A DNA stretch of 64,000 nucleotides from Methylobacillus flagellatus KT. GTDB taxonomy: Bacteria > Pseudomonadota > Gammaproteobacteria > Burkholderiales > Methylophilaceae. Position 1 is the stretch's first letter. Each line of letters begins with the position of its first letter. The notes under the pieces were generated by a model, which was not told the origin of the DNA, searched no databases, and saw nothing but the letters and a program-made list of their open reading frames with translations. The stretch spans positions 2,728,001-2,792,000 of the forward strand of contig NC_007947.1 in assembly GCF_000013705.1 (NCBI RefSeq). The letters are read 5' to 3'. Of this stretch, positions 26,768 to 40,034 are shown piece after piece. Both the position numbers and the translations under genes were made by a program.

Positions 26768-27907
26768 TTACTCGGCTGCGCTGGCAGGAAGTGCCTGTAT
26801 AGGCTTGAGGTTGCTTGCCGCTTCGGCCTTCACCTTAATCCCATCTCTCGCAAGCTGAAGTCCTTCAGTGATCACTTGCTCCCCAGCAGCAATTCCTGAG
26901 CTGACAAGCCAGTAATTTCCCACCGTCCTATCCGTCTCCACAATTCGCTCATGGACGGTACCATCTCCATCGACCACCATTACGATGGCCTGCCCTCGAT
27001 AGTTCCTTGCCACAGCCTGTTGCGGTACCAATATCGCTTTGCTGACCGTTCCCTCTTGCAGATGCGCGTGCACGAACATACCGGGAAGCAGTTTTTTATC
27101 AGGGTTGGGGAAAGTCGCGCGAAGAATCACCGATCCTGTTTCCTCATCAACAGAAACCTCTGAAAAGTTCAACGTTCCCTGCAGTGGATATTCAGACCCA
27201 TCCTCCAGAGTCAGAGTGACCGCAGCCTGTTTGTTCCCTACGCTTTTCAATTTGCCAGACTCCATCGCCTTTCTCAGCCGAAGAATGTCTCGTGTGGATT
27301 GCGTGATATCCACATAGATGGGATCCAACTGCTGGACGACAGCCAATGCTTGGGCTTGACCGTTGGTTACCAAGGCACCCTCGGTAATGACAGACCTGCC
27401 GATGCGCCCAGAGATGGGAGAAAACACTTTGGTGAACTGGAGATTGATTTTTGCAGTCTGGAGATCAGCCAAGGCCAGTCGCCTTGCAGCCAATGCGTCA
27501 TCTAGCTGCTGCTTGCTGATGGATTGGGAATTCTCGAGTTGCTGATATCGGGCAGCCAGCTTTTCTGTGCTATAGAGATTAGCTTCAGCGCGATCATAGG
27601 CAGCTTGATAGATTGCCGGGTCGATTTGGTACAGTTGCTGCCCCTGCTTGACATCCACACCTTCAACGAAGAGCCGTTTCTGTACCACCCCATTCACCTG
27701 CGGTCTCACTTCCGCAATCCGGTATGGTCGTGCCCTGCCCGGTAAGTCAGCTTGCGCGGTCATTTCCCCTGCCTGGACTACATAAACGCCCACTGCTGGA
27801 GGAGAAGAATCGGTTGCTGCTTGCTCCTGCTCACAGCCAACCAAAAGCCAAGTACATAACGCAACAACCACTAGACTCAGCTTGTTTCCATTATCCGAAT
27901 AGTTCAT
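26768..27907 (-). CDS. RND efflux adaptor lipoprotein (AcrA/TtgG type)
   Basis: This 379-residue periplasmic adaptor has a lipoprotein signal (WLLVGCEQ, lipidated Cys25), a barrel-sandwich half with [24 protein letters not shown], a coiled-coil hairpin (about residues 95-150), and C-terminal barrel and membrane-proximal domains. It is intact. It was the first gene of the operon adaptor-pump-outer membrane factor, but the pump gene behind it is now broken. The divergent IclR-family gene and the palindrome between them recall the TtgV/TtgGHI and SrpS/SrpABC solvent pumps of Pseudomonas. Its promoter is presumably in the 131 bases before it. Confidence 0.92.
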   Translation of the reverse strand: MNYSDNGNKLSLVVVALCTWLLVGCEQEQAATDSSPPAVGVYVVQAGEMTAQADLPGRARPYRIAEVRPQVNGVVQKRLFVEGVDVKQGQQLYQIDPAIYQAAYDRAEANLYSTEKLAARYQQLENSQSISKQQLDDALAARRLALADLQTAKINLQFTKVFSPISGRIGRSVITEGALVTNGQAQALAVVQQLDPIYVDITQSTRDILRLRKAMESGKLKSVGNKQAAVTLTLEDGSEYPLQGTLNFSEVSVDEETGSVILRATFPNPDKKLLPGMFVHAHLQEGTVSKAILVPQQAVARNYRGQAIVMVVDGDGTVHERIVETDRTVGNYWLVSSGIAAGEQVITEGLQLARDGIKVKAEAASNLKPIQALPASAAE

Positions 27908-27937
27908 GCAGCCACCTGAGAATTGCCATTAATCGAT

Positions 27938-27964
27938 GCAATGTATCATATAATGGTACATTGC
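27938..27964. promoter_or_regulatory. 27-base inverted repeat, candidate IclR operator
   Basis: GCAATGTA and TACATTGC form perfect outer arms; inner CAT...ATG extends the dyad to 11 of 12 paired bases each side. It lies in the short region between the divergent adaptor and IclR genes, 31 bases from the adaptor start, where a repressor could block both promoters. Confidence 0.7.
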
Positions 27965-28038
27965 AAAAATGAACCCATACCCTTGTTGATTATTAGGAAG
28001 GTACAATAAGCGCACTTAATATGAACAAGGATCAGGCT

Positions 28039-28788
28039 ATGAAGCCCGTCACGCATGGCATCCAGGTCATTTCCAAGGCATCTTTGATTTTGAGAATCCT
28101 GGCCAAGAATCCGCTTGGTCTCAGCTTGGCTAAAATCGCTGAAATCGCCCATTTGCCCCGGTCGACCGTTCAACGCATCGTCAAGGCCTTGGAAGAAGAA
28201 GAGCTCGTCAGCATGCTAGAGGGCAGGAGAGGTTTTAAGCTTGGCATGGCTTTCGGGCAGCTGATGCATGAAACTCAGATCGATATCATTTCCGTCATGC
28301 GCCCTCATCTAGAACGCCTGAGCAGCGAAGTGAACGAAACTGTTGTGCTATCTTCAATTTCCGCACAGCAATCCAACGTGATTTACCGCATAGTGGCTGA
28401 GCGGGACTTGAGAGTGGTGCCCACATTGGGATCAGTACATTCGCTCTATACAACGGTTGACGGTAAGCTGCTACTGGCCCACCTCAAGGATGATGAAGTA
28501 CTGCAACGCATTGGTGATGACTATCCCAGGCTCACAGGGCAAACCAAAGACATCAAAGACCTCCTCAAGGATTTGGCACAGATACGCAAGCAAGGCTTTT
28601 CAATAGACCGCAATGAGCATATCAATGGCATCAGTGCCATTGGCGTTGGTATTGACACTTTCCTGGGAAGATATGCCATTGCCATTGTCACCCCCAGCTG
28701 CAGATTTGAAGATGAGCTTGAAAACTTCAAAACCAAGTTGACCACGCTTAAAAAACGCATCTTGCTTGAGTTGGGAAGATTAGCTTGA
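28039..28788 (+). CDS. IclR-family transcriptional regulator of the RND operon
   Basis: The 249-residue protein has an N-terminal winged helix (about residues 5-65; LAKIAEIAHLPRSTVQRIVKALEEEELVS) and an IclR effector domain behind it, with VERD-like RIVAERDLRVVP and a C-terminal FDIDxxE-like IDTFLGRYAIAIVTPS. Solvent and multidrug pumps of the Ttg/Srp group are controlled by IclR-type repressors divergent from the adaptor, which is exactly the arrangement here. Effectors in that group are aromatic or hydrophobic compounds; the effector here is unknown. AAGGA lies eight bases before the ATG at 28039; an ATG at 28021 would add six residues. Confidence 0.88.
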   Translation: MKPVTHGIQVISKASLILRILAKNPLGLSLAKIAEIAHLPRSTVQRIVKALEEEELVSMLEGRRGFKLGMAFGQLMHETQIDIISVMRPHLERLSSEVNETVVLSSISAQQSNVIYRIVAERDLRVVPTLGSVHSLYTTVDGKLLLAHLKDDEVLQRIGDDYPRLTGQTKDIKDLLKDLAQIRKQGFSIDRNEHINGISAIGVGIDTFLGRYAIAIVTPSCRFEDELENFKTKLTTLKKRILLELGRLA

Positions 28789-29036
28789 CGTCCTCACTCC
28801 CCATTACCCCACATTTCATTTCTTAGCCTCTGGATAGCGTCAGCGGTCTACTTGCAACGCCGTCAGTAAACCGCCTTTCCATCAATCAGGGGGGCAGCCT
28901 TCCAGACCGATAACGGTCGATATTGCGCCCTGAAAAATGCCCCTCATCAGTGCAGTTTGACTCAATTAGCACCATGTAAGTGCCTGTCCAATATTCAAAT
29001 TCATATCAGGTAACAACCTTAATCAATTGATTAATT

Positions 29037-29062
29037 AATAATTAACCGGCCAGTTAATTAAT
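29037..29062. promoter_or_regulatory. AT-rich palindrome before the ABC transporter operon
   Basis: AATAATTAAC and GTTAATTAAT flank CGGCCA, giving a near-perfect dyad. It abuts the sigma-54-like promoter and could be the operator of the TetR protein encoded at the other end of the cluster (34235-34879). The region 28789-29036 holds no gene and only a weak GACCG/CGGTC hairpin after the IclR gene. Confidence 0.55.
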
Positions 29063-29078
29063 TGGCATACCCATTGCT
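29062..29078 (+). promoter_or_regulatory. Sigma-54-like promoter of the ABC/GS cluster
   Basis: TTGGCATACCCATTGCT matches the -24/-12 consensus YTGGCACGRNNNTTGCW at 11 of 14 defined positions with exact spacing and both invariant pairs (GG, GC). Transcription would begin about 29088-29090, right at the permease start. Sigma-54 control would suit a nitrogen-acquisition operon. No convincing NtrC site was found. Confidence 0.5.
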
Positions 29079-29089
29079 TGATGAGTGTT

Positions 29090-29932
29090 ATGAAAAAATA
29101 TCTCTCATCCACGACTAACACTGGAAAGCCTTCTGCCCAACAGGCACGTAAGCGCTTATGGGCTGTACGTGGCGGCCCAGGAAACCATGAGTTTCTCGTC
29201 CGGTGCCTGGGATTCATGATTCCCCTTGCCATTTGGTGGGCCGCCTCTCTCAGCGGCCTCATCCCGGAAACCTTCCTGCCAGATCCGCCCAAAGTGCTGA
29301 AACGGTTGCTGCTATGGATAAGTGATGAGGGCTTCGGCCAAGACTTCTGGATCAGCTTTGTCCGCGTCAGCTCGGGCTTCTTGCTTGCTGCGGTCCTGGC
29401 GCTGCCCATTGGGGTGCTGGCGGGTACTTTCCGCCGTGTACAGATATTCATCGAACCACTCATGGATTTCATCCGTTACATGCCCGCCGTTGCTTTTGTA
29501 CCTTTGGTATTGCTTTGGTGTGGCGTAGGGGAAGCGTCCAAGATTGCACTGATTTTTATCGGCACCTTCTTCCAGATGGTCTTGATGATGGCTGGCAACG
29601 TGCGCCAAGTCCCCATGGCGCAGATAGAAGCTGCGCAGACCATGGGTGCGACCCGCCGTGAATTGCTGTTTAAAGTCATCCTGCCATCGGCAGCGCCAGC
29701 CTTGCTGGACACCATTCGCGTGACGCTGGGCTGGGCCTGGACCTATCTGGTGGTGGCTGAGCTGGTAGCCGCCAATGAGGGCTTGGGCTATGCCATTCTC
29801 CGCGCCCAGCGCTTCCTGCTCACAGACAAGATTTTTGCCGGCATTCTCGTGATTGGCTTGATAGGCCTGATTCAGGATCAATTGCTGCGCGCCATTTACC
29901 GCAAGAGGTTTCCGTATGCCCAATCAAACTAA
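29090..29932 (+). CDS. NitT/TauT-type ABC transporter permease
   Basis: This 280-residue inner membrane permease has about six helices and the cytoplasmic EAA loop (EAAQTMGATRRELLFKVILPS, about residue 185). It resembles SsuC/TauC/NrtB permeases that import sulfonates, nitrate, cyanate or related small compounds. The start is uncertain: TTG 29078, ATG 29081 and ATG 29090 are in frame, and none has a strong ribosome site. ATG 29090 is chosen because a sigma-54-like promoter would start transcription about there, implying a nearly leaderless message. It overlaps the ATPase gene by 17 bases. Confidence 0.9.
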   Translation: MKKYLSSTTNTGKPSAQQARKRLWAVRGGPGNHEFLVRCLGFMIPLAIWWAASLSGLIPETFLPDPPKVLKRLLLWISDEGFGQDFWISFVRVSSGFLLAAVLALPIGVLAGTFRRVQIFIEPLMDFIRYMPAVAFVPLVLLWCGVGEASKIALIFIGTFFQMVLMMAGNVRQVPMAQIEAAQTMGATRRELLFKVILPSAAPALLDTIRVTLGWAWTYLVVAELVAANEGLGYAILRAQRFLLTDKIFAGILVIGLIGLIQDQLLRAIYRKRFPYAQSN

Positions 29933-30731
29933 GCCTGTCGCGCAGGCCATCACGATTCAGGGGGTCACTAAGCGCTTCAGGCAAGGCAAGCAGGATGTTG
30001 AAGTGTTTACAGGGATCAACCTGAATATCGAAGCAGGTTCATTCGTTACCTTGGTAGGCGCATCAGGCTGCGGGAAGTCCACGCTATTACGACTGATTGC
30101 CGGTCTGGATATGCCAGATCAAGGGGAAATCACCATGAATGGCCACCTGATTGAAGGTCCAGGCGTGGATAGGGCAATGGTGTTTCAGCATTACAGTTTG
30201 TTCCCCTGGCTGAATGTCATAGACAACATCCTCTTCAGCCGGCGCCTAGCCGCCAATGCCCACGACATGATGGCATCCACGCGCAATGGCGATGAAGAAA
30301 GGGCTGAAGCGCTGCTGTCGCTGATCGGCTTGTCGCATGCCAGAAATGCTTATCCACACCAACTGTCCGGGGGGATGCGGCAGCGGGTCGCCATTGCCAG
30401 GGCATTAATGTCCAAGCCCAGGACATTGCTCATGGACGAGCCATTTGGGGCGCTTGATGCGCAGACCCGTGAAGTCATGCAAGACCTCGTGCTGGATGTG
30501 TGGCAGCGGGAAAACACCACCGTCATTTTCGTAACCCACGACGTGGAAGAAGCCATCTTTCTGGGCCAACAAGTTGTGTTGATGGCTCCCCATCCAGGCC
30601 GGATCGACACAATCTATGAAGTGCCGTTCGGCAAAGATAGGCCAGCGAGCCTGCGTATATCCACCGAGTTCAACCAACTCAAAAGAACCGTCATGGATCG
30701 CATCCGTGAAACCTCCCTCAATCACAAGTAA
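29916..30731 (+). CDS. NitT/TauT-type ABC transporter ATPase
   Basis: The 271-residue ATP-binding subunit has Walker A GASGCGKST at 48-56, Q-loop VFQHYSLFPW, signature LSGGMRQRVAIARAL and Walker B LLMDEPFGALD followed by the H-loop FVTHDVEEA. It energises the permease encoded in the overlapping gene before it. It is of the TauB/SsuB/NrtD group. The binding-protein gene begins ten bases after its stop. Confidence 0.92.
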   Translation: MPNQTKPVAQAITIQGVTKRFRQGKQDVEVFTGINLNIEAGSFVTLVGASGCGKSTLLRLIAGLDMPDQGEITMNGHLIEGPGVDRAMVFQHYSLFPWLNVIDNILFSRRLAANAHDMMASTRNGDEERAEALLSLIGLSHARNAYPHQLSGGMRQRVAIARALMSKPRTLLMDEPFGALDAQTREVMQDLVLDVWQRENTTVIFVTHDVEEAIFLGQQVVLMAPHPGRIDTIYEVPFGKDRPASLRISTEFNQLKRTVMDRIRETSLNHK

Positions 30732-30741
30732 AGGAATTGCC

Positions 30742-31761
30742 ATGCCCACGACCAACGCATCACCTATCCGCATATTGTTCGCTGCACTCGTCACCGCGCT
30801 TTTTCTCGTCACAGGAAGCACGGCCTACGCTGCCGAAAAATCCAAACCGGTTGTCAAGCTGGCGACCTCGGCATGGATTGGTTATGCCCCGTTTTATGTA
30901 GCGGTCGAGAAGAACCTCTTCGACAAGTACGGCGTCAAGGTGGAACTGCAAGATTTCGCCGACCCGGCCCTGATGCCATCCGCACTGCAAAGCGGGAGCA
31001 TCCACGGCGCGATGTACACCTATGACCAGGTCATCATGCTCGTCGCCAATGGCCACGACTTCAGGGTAGTGATGCCCATCGATTATTCTAACGGGGCCGA
31101 TGCCTTGGTCGCTTCCAAGAAAATCAAGTCCATTGCCGAGCTGAAAGGCCGGCGGGTGGCATATCCGTTCTCAACCTGCGACAACCTGCTGGTCAATTAT
31201 GCGCTAAAAAGCGCAGGTCTGACCGAGGCAGACATCAAGGGCGTGGATACGACGCCAGAAAATGTGCCTGCGGCGCTGGCCTCGGGAGTCGATGCAGGCG
31301 CCACTTATGAGCCCAACGTCACCAAGGCGCTGAAACTCAAGACGGGCGCAGGGTTCCACACTCTCTATACTTCAGCTTCCGCACCAGGCCTCATCACGGA
31401 TGTCCTGTATTTCCCCGCCAAGTTCATCAAGCAGAATAAAGATCAGGTCACCGCGATTATCCGCGGCTATCTGGATGGCCTTGATTACATGAACAAGCAC
31501 CCGCAAGAAGCGCAAGCCATCATTGCCAAGCAATTGGCCGCCACGGCTCAAGAAGTCGCAGAACAAGCCAAGGGGGTCCGCAATATTCCATTGGCTGACA
31601 TGGCAGCTTATTACGAACCCCGCCAGGACGCCCAATCGCTTTACACCAGCGGGGCGATGATCGCTGAAATCCAGCTGAAGCGTAAACAAATCCCCAAGGC
31701 GCCAAGCATTGACGACACGTTTGACGCCAGCTTTGTGGCTGCCATTGTCGCCAAGCCTTGA
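30742..31761 (+). CDS. NitT/TauT-type ABC periplasmic substrate-binding protein
   Basis: This 339-residue periplasmic binding protein starts at ATG 30742 behind AAAGGAATTGCC. A signal peptide (ILFAALVTALFLVTGSTAYAA) is followed by the family opening VKLATSAWIGYAPFYVAVEKNLFDKYGVKVEL, typical of SsuA/TauA/ThiY-type proteins. The ligand is not evident. Association with a glutamine-synthetase-family enzyme and a hydrolase suggests an amine, amide or nitrile-type nitrogen compound rather than a sulfonate, because no monooxygenase is present. Confidence 0.9.
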   Translation: MPTTNASPIRILFAALVTALFLVTGSTAYAAEKSKPVVKLATSAWIGYAPFYVAVEKNLFDKYGVKVELQDFADPALMPSALQSGSIHGAMYTYDQVIMLVANGHDFRVVMPIDYSNGADALVASKKIKSIAELKGRRVAYPFSTCDNLLVNYALKSAGLTEADIKGVDTTPENVPAALASGVDAGATYEPNVTKALKLKTGAGFHTLYTSASAPGLITDVLYFPAKFIKQNKDQVTAIIRGYLDGLDYMNKHPQEAQAIIAKQLAATAQEVAEQAKGVRNIPLADMAAYYEPRQDAQSLYTSGAMIAEIQLKRKQIPKAPSIDDTFDASFVAAIVAKP

Positions 31762-31798
31762 TCCACCCTACTCAATCACCTATCCATCAGAGAATATT

Positions 31799-33157
31799 AT
31801 GAAAGCTGGAACACAAAAAACCCTTACCCATTCCGATCTAGTCGAGCAGGGCGTGCGATTCTTGCTCGCTTCCTACGTGGATCTGCATGGTGTCCCCAAA
31901 GCGAAGGCCGTGCCTATCTCTCATTTCGACCGGATGATGAACGGCTCCGAAATGTTTACTGGCGCGGCACTGGATGGCGTCCCTCAGGAAATCAGCGACG
32001 AGGAAGTCGCTGCACACCCGGATATGGGGTCAGCCATCGTGCTGCCTTGGTCCAAGGATATCGCGTGGCTGCCGAGCGACCTGTATACCCAGGGTGAGCC
32101 ATTCAACGCGTGCAGCAGGACCATCTTGAAAAAAGTGCGTCAGCAAGCAGCCGAGCTGGGCATGGCCATGCAACTGGGCATTGAAGCAGAGTTCTTTGTG
32201 CTCAAAGACCAGGAAGCAGGAGGATTTTCCCCCATCTCGACCAGGCATCACCTGAAGAAACCGGCGTACGATGTTGCCAGGCTTCTGGACAACAAGCCCT
32301 GGCTGTCAGAGCTGGTGGAGGCAATGGACTCGCTGGACTGGGGCGTCTATTCTTTTGATCATGAAGACGGTATTGGTCAGTTTGAAATAGATTTCAGCTA
32401 TTTCGAAGTGCTGCGCATGGCGGATAACTTCACCTTCCTGCGCATGATGGCCAATGAAATCGCGCGCAAGCATGGCGGCTTTGCCTCTTTCATGCCCAAG
32501 CCCTATGGCGACCGCGCCGGCAGCGGGGCGCATTTCAATATCTCATTGACCGACATCAATACAGGCCTGAACCTGTTCGAACCAGAACAGGATGACCCAC
32601 GTGGCTGCGGACTCTCAACGCTGGGCTATCAGTTCATCGCGGGCGTCCTCCGCCACCTGCCGGCGATCTGTGCCGTGGTTGCACCCACGGTCAATAGCTA
32701 CAAACGCCTCGTCAAGCAAGGCAGCATGTCGGGCTTCACCTGGGCACCGGTATTCTGTTGTTATGGCAATAACAACCGTACGAATACAATCCGTATACCG
32801 CTGGGAGGAAAGCGCATTGAGATCCGTGCCGTAGACAGTGCGTGCAATCCATACCTAGGCGCAGCCATGATTCTGGCTGCAGGCCTGGAAGGCATTCGGG
32901 AAAACCTGGATCCGGGCGATCCTCACCTGGACAATATGTATGAAAAAACACCCGAGGAACTCGCCTCCTTGGGGATCAGGGAACTGCCCAAAACCCTGGA
33001 AGAAGCCATTGACGCGTTTGAAGCAGACCCACTATCGCGTCAAGTGTTTGGTGATCAAATGTTCAGCGCCTGGACACAATACAAACGTGAAGAATGGCTA
33101 TCCTACATCACCCATGTCTCAGACTGGGAGTATGATCGCTACCTGAAATTATTCTAG
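31799..33157 (+). CDS. Glutamine synthetase family enzyme (GlnT/GmaS type)
   Basis: The 452-residue protein has the glutamine synthetase fold: metal/glutamate-site acids in GIEAEFFV (Glu129, Glu131) and QFEID (Glu196), the ammonium/ATP-side GSGAHFNISL (His245), NSYKRL, and an arginine-rich NRTNTIRIP...RIEIRAVDSACNPYL. It resembles the type III/GlnT group, which includes gamma-glutamylmethylamide synthetase of methylotrophs, rather than housekeeping GlnA. The conserved tyrosine adenylylation region of GlnA is absent. N-methylglutamate synthase and dehydrogenase genes are not nearby, so methylamine use is not established. It lies in an operon with the ABC importer and a hydrolase. The likely role is ligating glutamate to ammonia or an amine released from the imported compound. 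Confidence 0.85.
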   Translation: MKAGTQKTLTHSDLVEQGVRFLLASYVDLHGVPKAKAVPISHFDRMMNGSEMFTGAALDGVPQEISDEEVAAHPDMGSAIVLPWSKDIAWLPSDLYTQGEPFNACSRTILKKVRQQAAELGMAMQLGIEAEFFVLKDQEAGGFSPISTRHHLKKPAYDVARLLDNKPWLSELVEAMDSLDWGVYSFDHEDGIGQFEIDFSYFEVLRMADNFTFLRMMANEIARKHGGFASFMPKPYGDRAGSGAHFNISLTDINTGLNLFEPEQDDPRGCGLSTLGYQFIAGVLRHLPAICAVVAPTVNSYKRLVKQGSMSGFTWAPVFCCYGNNNRTNTIRIPLGGKRIEIRAVDSACNPYLGAAMILAAGLEGIRENLDPGDPHLDNMYEKTPEELASLGIRELPKTLEEAIDAFEADPLSRQVFGDQMFSAWTQYKREEWLSYITHVSDWEYDRYLKLF

Positions 33158-33168
33158 GAATCAGTTGG

Positions 33169-34185
33169 ATGCAACCACACGTTGACACCATTCACCTCGG
33201 CACGCTGCCATTGAGTCAGGGCGGCGTCCTCGAGGACGCCAAGCTGGTGTATGCGACCTGGGGCAGGCTGAATTCTGCCGGCACCAATGTCGTACTTCTG
33301 CCCACCTATTACACCGGCACCCATGATTCATACCGGCCATGGATCGGCAGCCATAGCGCACTGGATCCGGACCGCTGGTTTATCATCAGCCCCAACCTGT
33401 TCGGCAACGGCTTGTCCAGCTCGCCCAGCCATGCGCAGACCCCAGCACAACGTGCCGGTTTTCCGCTTGTCTCCATCAGGGACAATATCGATGCCCAGCA
33501 CCGCCTGCTAACTGAGCATTTGGGCGTGAAGAGCGTCGCCCTGGCCATGGGTTGGTCTCTTGGCGCAGTGCAAAGCATGCATTGGGCTGCTGCCTACCCT
33601 GCCTTCATCCGCACGGTATTCAGCATATGCGGCACTGCAAGCTGCTGGCCACTGAACCGGGCTTTCCTCGCCAGCGTCCGTGCAGCGCTTGCCGCTGACC
33701 CGGCCTGGATGGACGGCGCATATGCACACGATGCCCCGCCCACCCGGGGCCTGAAAGCATTTGGACGCGTGTATTGCCCCTGGGCCTATTCCAGCACCTT
33801 TTTCAGGCAAGCACTGTATCGCACGCTCGGGTTCGACTCTATTGAAGCGTTGCTGCTGGCCTGGGAAGAAGAGCACTTGGCATGGGACGCCTGCGACCTG
33901 ATGGCCATGCTGAAGACCTGGGAACATGCGGACATAGGATCGTTGGCTGGCCAATCGGCCAGCAAAGCGCTGGCAAACATCCGCGCAAAAACCATTATAA
34001 TGCCCGGGAGTTGTGATGCGTATTTCACCGCAGAAGAAGCTCGCATAGAAGGGGCCTTGATACCCAACGCGGAAGTCAGGGTGCTGGATTCCCCCTTTGG
34101 TCACTGTGCCGGCGCGCCCGGCCGATTTGAAGAAGAAACCCGCACCATCGCCATGACAGCGCATGCGCTATTGGCCATGGCTTGA
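33169..34185 (+). CDS. Alpha/beta hydrolase, homoserine acetyltransferase (MetX)-like
   Basis: This 338-residue alpha/beta-fold enzyme has nucleophile Ser130 in MGWSLGA and a C-terminal catalytic histidine, His312, in FGHCAG. The N-terminal LVYATWGRLNSAGTNVVLLPTYYTG and the overall order follow the MetX family. MetX proper carries a different nucleophile context and sits with methionine genes. Here it is 11 bases behind a glutamine-synthetase-like gene and an importer, so an amidase or esterase acting on the imported compound is more likely. The substrate is unknown. It is translated with or just before the downstream TetR gene. Confidence 0.8.
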   Translation: MQPHVDTIHLGTLPLSQGGVLEDAKLVYATWGRLNSAGTNVVLLPTYYTGTHDSYRPWIGSHSALDPDRWFIISPNLFGNGLSSSPSHAQTPAQRAGFPLVSIRDNIDAQHRLLTEHLGVKSVALAMGWSLGAVQSMHWAAAYPAFIRTVFSICGTASCWPLNRAFLASVRAALAADPAWMDGAYAHDAPPTRGLKAFGRVYCPWAYSSTFFRQALYRTLGFDSIEALLLAWEEEHLAWDACDLMAMLKTWEHADIGSLAGQSASKALANIRAKTIIMPGSCDAYFTAEEARIEGALIPNAEVRVLDSPFGHCAGAPGRFEEETRTIAMTAHALLAMA

Positions 34186-34234
34186 ACATGTTGAGAAACC
34201 GCTACCTGACCACCCACTACACTTGCCAACCATC

Positions 34235-34879
34235 GTGAATGAACATCGCCCCAAAGTAGCCCGCCGAGAACGTGGCGAAACCCAAGCTGCCAACATCCTC
34301 TCAGTTGCTCTGGATCTTTTTGCCAAGCACCATGTTGCCAGTGTCACGACCAAGCAAATTGCAGCCGCAAGCAAGGTCAATTCGGCCCTGCTTTATTATT
34401 ATTTCAAAAACAAGGATGACCTGTTCCGGCAGGCCGTGGATCATGCGATAGGGCAGGTGCTATTGCGCTTTGAGCATGTCCAGAAAACGGCGCACGGTCC
34501 GGCTGAGATTCTTTCGGCCTGGCTCAACCTGCACTTGCAGCAGGTTGAATTAATCCGCAAGTTTGTGAAAGTGGCGGTTGACTATGCCAGTAGTGAATCA
34601 AGAACTGCAGAGACTGACGCCACCATCAGTCGCTTCTACGACACCGAACGGCGCATGCTTTGCCAGGTGTTGCAAGAAGGGATAGAGACGGGTGATTTCG
34701 CCCAGGTTGACGTTGAACAGACAGCGACATTCATTTCCACTTTCCTGGATGGCATCGTCATCCGCTCTATCGTCCTGGAGGGGTTTAATTATGCGCAGTC
34801 CGTACAGGATCTCCGCACCTTCCTCTCCCACGAGCTGCAGGTTTCCATCCAAGAATCCACCAGTTTCCCCATGGAGTGA
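34235..34879 (+). CDS. TetR-family regulator of the ABC/GS/hydrolase cluster
   Basis: The 214-residue protein has a TetR DNA-binding domain (VTTKQIAAASKVNSALLYYYFKNKDDLFRQAVDHAI, about residues 35-70 from GTG 34235) and a helical ligand domain. An ATG at 34163 overlapping the hydrolase stop is in frame, but the extra N-terminal residues are just the shifted hydrolase sequence, so a later start is favoured. As the last gene of the cluster it may control the palindrome at 29037-29062. The ligand is unknown. Confidence 0.85.
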   Translation: MNEHRPKVARRERGETQAANILSVALDLFAKHHVASVTTKQIAAASKVNSALLYYYFKNKDDLFRQAVDHAIGQVLLRFEHVQKTAHGPAEILSAWLNLHLQQVELIRKFVKVAVDYASSESRTAETDATISRFYDTERRMLCQVLQEGIETGDFAQVDVEQTATFISTFLDGIVIRSIVLEGFNYAQSVQDLRTFLSHELQVSIQESTSFPME

Positions 34880-35350
34880 TATGCCGGGAATGCCTTAATC
34901 TGCAGGTTAAGGTGGATGCATCAACACGTATTGCGTTTAGCGAAATCTGTTTCCCCGGCATTCCAATCCCTTCACAAGATTGACCACAATCCATCGCAAT
35001 ATCTTGACGGAAATATGCTTGGAATCATCCACACTTCAGCCCTCCGCTCCATCGACCTTCAACCGCCAACTGATTGACTTTACACTATTTTTAAGCAATT
35101 ACTGTGCCGAATGGAGAGGGGGTTCATGTGGAAATATCTCGATCAACCCGGGATTCAATTATGCTTCAATGTGCGCTGATCCCCCGTTGATCGACTTCGA
35201 AGTCCTTATCTCTTATCACTACCGAAGGTCCTGTCCTGCACGAAGATACAGACCCAACTGTGATGCCATTCTTCAGCCATTCTGGCACTGTTGCCTTGTT
35301 GGCATTATGCGGATAATGGCGGCTAGTACACCCGTGAAAGCAAGAGATCC
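34880..35350. other. 471-bp intergenic region with nested inverted repeats
   Basis: No convincing gene. Right after the TetR stop ATGCCGGG (34881-34888) can pair with CCCGGCAT (34954-34961), enclosing a small CCTTAA/TTAAGG hairpin (34893-34912). This could be a structured 3' end or a small RNA; no T run follows. The remaining ~390 bases show no recognisable signal. Open frames crossing it have atypical codon use and no ribosome sites. Confidence 0.5.
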
Positions 35351-40030
<4,680 letters not shown>

Positions 40031-40034
<4 letters not shown>

